A stretch of DNA of 5,089 nucleotides from Verrucomicrobiota bacterium (GTDB taxonomy: Bacteria > Verrucomicrobiota > Verrucomicrobiia > Limisphaerales > JAGWYX01). Below are positions 1 to 5,089 of this stretch, in pieces; the stretch's first letter is position 1, and the number at the start of each line of letters is the position of its first letter. The notes under the pieces are model-generated. The model was not told the origin of the DNA and did not search any database. It was given only the letters and a program-made list of their open reading frames with translations. The stretch covers positions 1 through 5,089 of the forward strand of contig JAGWYX010000369.1 in the NCBI GenBank assembly GCA_018969165.1, in the 5' to 3' direction. A program made the position numbers and the translations under genes.

Positions 1-1946
1 TCCTGGCTTTTCTGCTGTCGCTCTGTGCGTTTGCGCACACCCTGCGGTTTGGCGGCGCGGGAGGAGTCGCGCGGCAGACGCTGAATTTTCCCTGGTTCAT
101 GTTCGGCGACGACGCGGTGTGGTTGGGCTGGGTGCTGGACCCGCTTGGGGCGGTGATGTTGGTGATGGTCTCATTCGTGGGCCTGCTGATTTTCATCTAC
201 AGCGTCGGTTACATGGCGCACGACGAGAATTTCACGCGGTTCTTTTGTTTCCTCTCGTTGTTTGCCGCGGCGATGCTCGGCCTGGTGATCGCCAACAGCC
301 TGCTGCTGCTGTTCATGTGCTGGGAGTTGGTCGGGTTGACCTCGTATCTGCTGATCGGCTTCTGGTACCACAAGCCGAGCGCGGCGGCGGCGGCCAAGAA
401 GGCCTTCATCACCACCCGCGTCGGCGACATCGCGTTCTTTGTCGGCATGATCTGGCTCTACGCGCGGACGGGCACGTTGATCTTCTATCAACCCAACGGC
501 GGCGGGTGCCTGGAACCCCTGGCGGTGGGACGCCTGGCGGCGCAGTCGGCCGGGCTGGGCGTGGCCGTTTCCACCGGGATCGCCCTGTTGCTCTTCGCCG
601 GCGCCATCGGCAAGTCCGGCCAGGTGCCGTTGCACGTGTGGCTCCCGGACGCGATGGAGGGTCCGACGCCGGTCAGCGCGTTGATTCACGCGGCCACGAT
701 GGTGGCGGCGGGCGTGTTTTTGGTCGCCCGGGTCTATCCGCTCATGGCGGCGCACGGCGTGGGGGCGGCGGCGGAGACCACGGCGCTGGAGGTGGTGGCG
801 TGGGTGGGCGCGATCACCGCCGTGTTCGCGGCGCTGATCGCCGTCGCCCAAAACGACATCAAACGCATCCTCGCCTACTCGACGGTATCGCAACTGGGCT
901 ACATGATGCTGGGCCTGGGGGTGGGCGGCGTCGCCGTCGGCATGTTCCACCTGATCACGCACGCGTTTTTCAAGGCGCTGCTGTTCCTGGGTTCGGGCTC
1001 GGTGATTCACGGTTGCCACGAGGAACAGGATATCCGGCGGATGGGCGGTTTGCGTCGCTGCATGCCGGTGACGTTCGCGACGTATGCCGTCGGCATGCTG
1101 GCCCTGGCCGGGGTGCCATTGGTGTTCTCGGGCTTTTGGAGCAAGGACGAAATCCTGCATGCCGCGTTCGGGTGGAAGGTATCGAGCGGGCCTTTTTACC
1201 TTGGGTTGTTTGGGGTGTTGCTGACGGCCTTCTACATGACGCGGCAGGTTTGCTACGTGTTTTTTGGGTCCTACCGCGGCGCGGCGCACGGGGCCGGGCA
1301 CGGTCCGGCGCCGCATGAGAGCCCGGCCGTGATGACGCTGCCGCTGGTGGTGCTGGCAGCCTTTGCGATCCTGCTGGGGTTCGTCGGCACCCCCGCCTGG
1401 CCATGGTTCCAGGAATACCTGAACGGCGCCCGCGCAAGCGTCGAGGTCCGGCATCTCCTCCAGTCCGAAGTCTTGGGGCTGATGCTGGTATCAGCCGTGG
1501 TGGTGTTTGCCGGTCTTGGGCTGGGCTGGATTTGGTATGGCCGGAAGCCCGCGGCCAGCGCCGACCAGCCCGACGTGCTCGAATGCAAACAGCCGGGGCT
1601 CTTCGCGGTGCTCCACAACAAGTTTTTTGTCGATGAATTCTACGAGGCAACCGTGATCCGGTGGAACGCCGGGTGGGCGTCGATTTGCGATTGGTTGGAC
1701 CGCTGGATTTGGGACGGGGCGGTGCAACTGGTGGCCTACGTTGTCTTAGGGTTCTCCTGGTTGAACCGGTTGTTCGATGAATACGTGATCAACCTCGGTT
1801 TTGACGAGGGCTGTTCCCGCATCCGCCGGGGCGGCCGGGTGATGGCCGCGCTGCAGAACGGCCGGGTGCAGAACTATCTGCGCGTGATCGGCCTGGCGCT
1901 GACGGCGTTTCTGCTGCTGTTGAGCTGGGGCTGCGTCCACTCATGA
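1..1946 (+). CDS. nuoL: NADH-quinone oxidoreductase subunit L (NuoL), 5' end cut by window edge
   Basis: Membrane subunit of respiratory complex I; the distal antiporter-like subunit that couples NADH:quinone electron transfer to proton translocation across the cytoplasmic membrane. The frame is open from base 3, giving 32 codons before the first ATG at 99, and these continue hydrophobic NuoL-like sequence, so the true start lies upstream and 99 is not the start. About 647 residues are visible. Counting from M at 99: LDPLGAVM region (13-20); CWELVGLTSYLLIGFW (74-89) with the conserved membrane Glu E76; GKSGQVPLHVWLPDAMEG (171-188) with channel Lys K172; SALIHAATM (193-201); HAFFKALLFLGSGSVIH (288-304); and GFWSKDEIL (345-353) with K349. 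The C-terminal part has LHNKFFVDEFYEA (505-517), typical of the NuoL-specific extension with the long lateral helix and last membrane segment (about 594-609). An alanine run (A95-A99) lies in a short loop. The stop overlaps the nuoM start by ATGA. Family identity is very secure; Nqo12 and NdhF are the same family in other nomenclatures. Confidence 0.97.
   Translation, partial: LAFLLSLCAFAHTLRFGGAGGVARQTLNFPWFMFGDDAVWLGWVLDPLGAVMLVMVSFVGLLIFIYSVGYMAHDENFTRFFCFLSLFAAAMLGLVIANSLLLLFMCWELVGLTSYLLIGFWYHKPSAAAAAKKAFITTRVGDIAFFVGMIWLYARTGTLIFYQPNGGGCLEPLAVGRLAAQSAGLGVAVSTGIALLLFAGAIGKSGQVPLHVWLPDAMEGPTPVSALIHAATMVAAGVFLVARVYPLMAAHGVGAAAETTALEVVAWVGAITAVFAALIAVAQNDIKRILAYSTVSQLGYMMLGLGVGGVAVGMFHLITHAFFKALLFLGSGSVIHGCHEEQDIRRMGGLRRCMPVTFATYAVGMLALAGVPLVFSGFWSKDEILHAAFGWKVSSGPFYLGLFGVLLTAFYMTRQVCYVFFGSYRGAAHGAGHGPAPHESPAVMTLPLVVLAAFAILLGFVGTPAWPWFQEYLNGARASVEVRHLLQSEVLGLMLVSAVVVFAGLGLGWIWYGRKPAASADQPDVLECKQPGLFAVLHNKFFVDEFYEATVIRWNAGWASICDWLDRWIWDGAVQLVAYVVLGFSWLNRLFDEYVINLGFDEGCSRIRRGGRVMAALQNGRVQNYLRVIGLALTAFLLLLSWGCVHS
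1029..1034. other. GATATC site in nuoL
   Basis: This is a palindromic EcoRV recognition sequence inside nuoL (D311-I312 counting from ATG 99). If the downstream system has EcoRV specificity, this host site must be methylated for survival. About one such site is expected by chance in 5 kb, so its presence is not itself remarkable. Confidence 0.9.
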
Positions 1947-3499
1947 GCGCGTTTCCCCTGCTCACGGTCTTGACGTTGGTGCCGCTGGCAGGCGGCCTGA
2001 TGCTGCTGGGAGTCAGCCCTCGGAACCGGCGGCTGGCGCGCGGACTGGCCCTGGTCTTCAGCCTCGTCGGGCTGGCGCTGGCGGCGGGGTTGTGGACGCG
2101 CTTCGATACCAGCGTCGCGGAGCTGCAGTTTGTCGAGCGGCATCCCTGGATTCCGACGCTGGGGATCGATTATTTCGTGGGCGTGGACGGCCTCGGGATG
2201 TTGATGGTCCTGTTGACGGCGCTGGTGGTGCCGGTGGCGATCGTGGTTTCGTGGAAGATCGAGGAAAAGGTTCCACTCTACTTCGCCCTCATGCTGTGGC
2301 TCCAATCGGGGCTCTTCGGGACATTCACGGCCCTGAACTTTTTTCACTGGTTCCTCTTTTGGGAACTGAGCCTGGTGCCGGCCTTCTTCCTGGTGAAGTT
2401 GTGGGGCGGCACCGATCGAGGGCCGGCGGCCACGCAGTTCTTCATTTACACGATGCTCGGCAGCGTCACGATGCTGCTCTCGTTCCTGGCGATTTACCTG
2501 GCGACCGGGACGTTCGACTTCATCAAATTGGCCGAGCTCGGACGGACCGGTCAACTGGCGTCGGCGTTGTCCGCCAAACTCGGCTGGTATAACCTCACGG
2601 CCCACCAGTTGTCGGTCGTGATCTTCAGCGGCGTTCTGCTCGGGTTCGCGGTGAAGGTGCCGCTCATGCCGTTTCACACGTGGCTGCCGGTGACCTATGC
2701 GGAGGCGCCGACGGGGACGACGATGCTGTTGACGGGGGTGATGTCCAAGATGGGGGTTTACGGGCTGTTGCGCATCCTGCTGCCGTTGTTCCCGCAGCAG
2801 ATGCGGATGGTCTTGACCCCGTTGTTGTGGCTGGCGGTGATCACGATCGTATTCTCGGCCAGCGCGGCGTTGGCGCAGAAGGACCTCAAGCGGGTGTTTG
2901 CTTACTCGTCGATCAATCATCTGGGCTATTGCCTGCTCGGCGTGTTCGCCGTCGCCAAGCTGACCGGCAACGACCCGCGCTGGTCCACCGAGAAAGCCGC
3001 CGCCCTCAACGGCGTGCTGGTGCAAATGTTCAACCATGGGTTGACGGCCTCGACCTTGTTCTGCTTCGTCGGGTTCCTCGAGCACCGGGCCGGCGGCCGG
3101 CGCGGGCTGGAGGATTTCGGGGGCTTGCGCAAGGTGGCGCCGGTCTTCTGCGGCCTGATGGGGATCGCCCTGTTTGCCTCGTTGGGGTTGCCCGGGCTGA
3201 ACGGGTTTGTCGGCGAGTTTCTGATCTTCAAAGGCGCCTTCGCGCTGACGACGTGGGCGGCGGTGCTGGCGGTCATCGGGCTGCTGGTGACGGCGATTTT
3301 CATGCTCGGGATTCTCCAACGCGTGTTCAGCGGGCCGTTGAACGGTCAGTGGACCGGCTTCGCCGACCTCACGACCGGAGAACGGCTGACGGTGCTGCCG
3401 GCGACGCTGCTGATGTTCGCGGTCGGCCTGTATCCGCAATGGATTCTCGGCGTGACCAATCCCACGGTCCAACAGTGGGTGGCGCAACTCAAGTTCTAA
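1943..3499 (+). CDS. nuoM: NADH-quinone oxidoreductase subunit M (NuoM)
   Basis: Second antiporter-like membrane subunit of complex I, placed next to NuoL in the membrane arm and involved in proton translocation. It has 518 residues, close to the usual length (about 500-510), so it looks complete. The ATG at 1943 overlaps the nuoL TGA (ATGA), the usual translational coupling in nuo operons; only a weak G-rich stretch precedes it. Visible landmarks: VDGLGMLMVLLTALVVP (81-97); FWELSLVPAFFL (139-150) with the essential membrane Glu E141; FAVKVPLMPFHTWLP (235-249) with K238; AEAPTGTTMLLTGVMSKMGVYG (253-274, read in two pieces) with K269; AQKDLKRVFAYSSINHLGY (311-329); QMFNHGL (361-367) with H365; and NGFVGEFLI (420-428) with E425. 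There are roughly 14 hydrophobic segments. The loop at about 338-356 is polar and longer than I recall for E. coli NuoM. In most operons nuoN follows; here a restriction endonuclease gene starts one base after the TAA. Confidence 0.97.
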   Translation: MSAFPLLTVLTLVPLAGGLMLLGVSPRNRRLARGLALVFSLVGLALAAGLWTRFDTSVAELQFVERHPWIPTLGIDYFVGVDGLGMLMVLLTALVVPVAIVVSWKIEEKVPLYFALMLWLQSGLFGTFTALNFFHWFLFWELSLVPAFFLVKLWGGTDRGPAATQFFIYTMLGSVTMLLSFLAIYLATGTFDFIKLAELGRTGQLASALSAKLGWYNLTAHQLSVVIFSGVLLGFAVKVPLMPFHTWLPVTYAEAPTGTTMLLTGVMSKMGVYGLLRILLPLFPQQMRMVLTPLLWLAVITIVFSASAALAQKDLKRVFAYSSINHLGYCLLGVFAVAKLTGNDPRWSTEKAAALNGVLVQMFNHGLTASTLFCFVGFLEHRAGGRRGLEDFGGLRKVAPVFCGLMGIALFASLGLPGLNGFVGEFLIFKGAFALTTWAAVLAVIGLLVTAIFMLGILQRVFSGPLNGQWTGFADLTTGERLTVLPATLLMFAVGLYPQWILGVTNPTVQQWVAQLKF

Positions 3500-3500
3500 G

Positions 3501-4340
3501 ATGTCTTACGCGAACGAAAGAGAGAAGTTCAAGGCCGACCTGAGGGCGTTCGCTGCCAAGCTGGCGGAACACGTTTCCAGCGAGGACAAACAGTGGACGA
3601 TTAAAGGCTTCATCGACGTTTACAAGAACCTTTACACAATTTCGGCCGATACGAAGATCGTGTCAAAGGTTCTGGAGATCCATCTGTTTCCAAAGCTTCT
3701 TGATTTCGCCCGGACGCATAGATTCAAGACTGTTCTGGCCGATCATCAAAATTACTACCCGGACATTTCCTTCGTGAGTGAAGCGAAGCCCGACTTAAAG
3801 TTTGCCCTGGACTTGAAGACAACGTACCGCCTCGAAGAGAGTCCGGAATTCTGCAATGGATTCACGCTCGGTTCGCACGGCGAATATTTCACCGATCGAC
3901 AAAGCAAGAAGAATATTCAGTTTCCGTATGCAGAATATACAGGACATTTTTGTCTCGGTACGATTTACTCACGCTCGGCCAGTGAAAAACTGGAGGAAGC
4001 CCGAGTTCGGCAGCTTCCTGAACTGCGGTCGATCGTCTCCGTTGTGCGCGATATCCAGTTTTTCGTTTGTGAGAAGTGGGAAATAGCGTCTGACCGCAGC
4101 GGCAGCGGGAATACGGCCAATATCGGGAGCATCACCAAGATCCAGGACATTGTGGCCGGAAACGGAATGTTCAAGAATCTCGGAGAAAAGTGGTTCGATG
4201 AGTATTGGATGAACTACGGACGAATCGTCCTTCCAGAGACCGGGAAGAGAATCACTAGACTCGCAGACTTCCTCGCGTATCGCGGAGCGGACCCAAGACG
4301 GGTGAACCCACGCGCTACAACAAGAAGGAGGAGAACGTGA
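3501..4340 (+). CDS. EcoRV-type type II restriction endonuclease (predicted GATATC specificity)
   Basis: Predicted homodimeric Mg2+-dependent endonuclease that cuts unmethylated foreign DNA. Alignment from memory with EcoRV is strong along the whole protein. SADTK (48-52), QNYYPD (83-88) and FALDLKTTY (101-109) match EcoRV SDTK, QNHYPD and IAIDIKTTY, so catalytic D74, D90 and K92 correspond to D88, D104 and K106, with K38 and E45 at K52 and E59, all at one constant offset of 14. FTLG (121-124), KNI.FP (137-142) and SGSGNTANIGS (200-210) follow; the last matches the EcoRV recognition loop GSGNT (182-186). DEYWMNYGR (233-241) matches the EcoRV C-terminal DYWRNYER. At 279 residues it is longer than EcoRV (245), with about 14 extra N-terminal residues and a basic C-terminal tail of about 17. 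ATG 3501 is the first start after an in-frame stop at 3453 and lies one base past the nuoM TAA, with no clear Shine-Dalgarno sequence, suggesting re-initiation after nuoM. Lower GC and AGA codons (R7, R74, R250, R253, R266) set it apart from nuoL/nuoM. Function is inferred from homology. Confidence 0.93.
   Translation: MSYANEREKFKADLRAFAAKLAEHVSSEDKQWTIKGFIDVYKNLYTISADTKIVSKVLEIHLFPKLLDFARTHRFKTVLADHQNYYPDISFVSEAKPDLKFALDLKTTYRLEESPEFCNGFTLGSHGEYFTDRQSKKNIQFPYAEYTGHFCLGTIYSRSASEKLEEARVRQLPELRSIVSVVRDIQFFVCEKWEIASDRSGSGNTANIGSITKIQDIVAGNGMFKNLGEKWFDEYWMNYGRIVLPETGKRITRLADFLAYRGADPRRVNPRATTRRRRT
4050..4055. other. GATATC site inside the endonuclease gene
   Basis: This is a palindromic EcoRV recognition sequence within the predicted endonuclease gene (codons D184-I185). 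If specificity is conserved, the cassette carries a target for its own enzyme, so methylation would protect the cassette as well as the host. Chance occurrence is plausible. Confidence 0.9.
4325..4332 (+). promoter_or_regulatory. Strong Shine-Dalgarno sequence for the methyltransferase GTG start
   Basis: AAGGAGGA is almost fully complementary to the 3' end of 16S rRNA and its GGAGG core ends five bases before GTG 4337, an ideal spacing. It fixes GTG as the methyltransferase start. It lies inside the last codons of the endonuclease gene, where it encodes part of the Arg run 275-278. It contrasts with the endonuclease start, which has no recognisable site, and so may favour methyltransferase translation. 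Confidence 0.85.
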
Positions 4341-5089
4341 GTAAGGTTTTCGTTCCGCCGATCAAGTGCCAGGGCATCAAGACCAAGCTCGTCGACTGGG
4401 TTCTTCACCATGTCATCCTTGAAGACCAAGGTTGTTGGATCGAACCGTTTATGGGGTCAGGCGTCGTGGGGTTCAATCTGCGCCCGAAGCAGGCGACCTT
4501 TTCTGATATAAATCCGCACCTCATCAACTTCTATCGTGCCATCCAGTCTGGGGAAATCACAACCGCCAAGGCCAGAACATTCCTGGAGTCGGAGGGTCAG
4601 GAGCTAAAGAAGCACGGCGAATGCTATTTCAAGGAGGTCCGGGCACGGTTCAACAACCAGGCGAGTCCTTGGGATTTCCTGTTCCTGAATCGCTCGTGTT
4701 TTAACGGGATCATTCGTTTCAACAGCAAAGGGAAGTTCAATACACCCTATGGACACAAGCCGGAGCGGTTCGCGCCGGCATACGTGACTAAGATCATCAA
4801 TCAGATTGATTACGTTTGCAAGGCTACGAAGACATGCTGCTGGAATTTTCTGTGCGCAGACTTCCGGGATGCGCTCGCACGAGCGACAAGCAGCGACTGC
4901 GTTTATTGTGATCCGCCGTATCTTGGGCGACACGTCGATTACTTCGCGAGGTGGTCGGAGAAGGACGAGCGGGAGTTGGCAAATCTGCTAGCAGTGACTC
5001 CGGCACGGTTCATCGTTTCCACGTGGCACAGTAATCAATATCGCCGGAATCCATCGATCGAAAAGTACTGGAGTGGTTTCACAATACTG
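4337..5089 (+). CDS. EcoRV-type DNA (adenine-N6) methyltransferase, Dam family, 3' end cut by window edge
   Basis: Partner of the upstream endonuclease; expected to transfer a methyl group from S-adenosylmethionine to adenine in GATATC and so protect host DNA. The reading frame is open for 251 codons from GTG 4337 to the window end. It starts KVFVPPIKCQGIKTKLV (3-19), close to the N-terminus of M.EcoRV as I recall it. Motif I, EPFMGSGVVGF (36-46), binds the cofactor; SDINPHLI (56-63) follows. DFLFLNRSCFNGIIRFNSKG (113-132) is the characteristic D12/Dam-class segment. Motif IV is DPPY (192-195), the catalytic motif, in YCDPPYLGRHVDYF (190-203), and STWH (228-231) matches the region of M.EcoRV W231. 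Motif I before DPPY is the alpha/Dam-like order. M.EcoRV is about 298 residues, so roughly 45 are missing beyond the window. GTG overlaps the endonuclease TGA as GTGA, indicating translational coupling, and the strong ribosome binding site supports this start. Internal ATGs are too late and would lose motif I. Codon use (AGA R80, AGG R205) matches the endonuclease gene. Confidence 0.95.
   Translation, partial: MSKVFVPPIKCQGIKTKLVDWVLHHVILEDQGCWIEPFMGSGVVGFNLRPKQATFSDINPHLINFYRAIQSGEITTAKARTFLESEGQELKKHGECYFKEVRARFNNQASPWDFLFLNRSCFNGIIRFNSKGKFNTPYGHKPERFAPAYVTKIINQIDYVCKATKTCCWNFLCADFRDALARATSSDCVYCDPPYLGRHVDYFARWSEKDERELANLLAVTPARFIVSTWHSNQYRRNPSIEKYWSGFTIL

Noticed and set aside
99..101. ATG at 99 as the nuoL start
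   Set aside because: The frame stays open to base 3 with hydrophobic NuoL-like residues, and starting at 99 would drop expected N-terminal membrane segments.
378..396. GCG-repeat stretch in nuoL as a phase-variable microsatellite
   Set aside because: It is short, sits in a loop commonly Ala-rich in NuoL, and trinucleotide changes would not shift the frame.
119..1318. A 399-codon plus-strand frame inside nuoL, and a similar one at 2680-3543 in nuoM
   Set aside because: Gly/Arg/Ala-rich off-frame translations of GC-rich genes. The second one spans the nuoM/endonuclease junction only by chance.
171..1454. A 427-codon minus-strand open frame opposite nuoL
   Set aside because: Same shadow effect: R/H/Q-rich translation with no recognisable motif under a clear nuoL.
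3086..3106. Inverted GC-rich stretch (gccggcggccggc) in nuoM as a terminator or site
   Set aside because: It lies well inside nuoM coding sequence, has no T run, and encodes an ordinary loop; chance palindromes are common at this GC content.
1874..3487. A 537-codon open frame on the minus strand opposite nuoM
   Set aside because: The protein is low-complexity, rich in R, Q, H and P with no domain, as expected from the complement of a GC-rich hydrophobic coding gene. nuoM on the + strand is unambiguous.
3338..3500. Possible promoter for the restriction genes in the nuoM 3' end (for example TTGAAC at 3338)
   Set aside because: No matching -10 element at proper spacing was found, so no promoter could be supported by eye.
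4604..4933. A 109-codon minus-strand open frame
   Set aside because: It lies opposite the methyltransferase coding region, which has strong motif support; no motif is seen in the minus-strand product.

Overview
The window holds four tightly packed genes, all on the + strand: the 3' part of nuoL, complete nuoM, a complete EcoRV-type restriction endonuclease gene, and the 5' part of its partner EcoRV-type (Dam-family) adenine methyltransferase gene. The last gene is easy to miss because it starts with GTG and runs off the window end.

Region 1 (1-3499) is the distal, proton-pumping membrane-arm part of a respiratory complex I (nuo) operon. NuoL and NuoM are the two antiporter-like subunits, overlapping by ATGA. 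The DNA is GC-rich (about 60-65% by hand-sampled lines) and uses essentially only CGN arginine codons. Both proteins keep their key membrane Glu, Lys and His residues. The style of the proteins (for example the GGGCLE loop in NuoL and the FHWFLFWELSLVPAF segment in NuoM) resembles, from memory, complex I of Verrucomicrobiota. That placement is tentative; a GC-rich Gram-negative bacterium is safer.

Region 2 (3501-5089) begins one base after the nuoM stop, where nuoN would usually follow. It encodes a homologue of EcoRV endonuclease with all catalytic and most DNA-reading residues aligned, then, by a GTGA stop/start overlap and a near-perfect Shine-Dalgarno sequence, a homologue of M.EcoRV. GC content drops (sampled lines 35-60%) and AGA/AGG codons appear, so this is probably an acquired cassette. 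The pair should cut and protect GATATC, and two such sites lie in the window.

The main point of interest is the arrangement rather than a new enzyme chemistry. A type II restriction-modification pair, endonuclease first, is joined to the nuo operon with no room for an intergenic promoter or terminator and no controller gene in view. It may be expressed by read-through from respiratory genes or from a promoter hidden inside nuoM. No RNA genes, CRISPR arrays or insertion sequences were seen, and there is no gene-free stretch of note.
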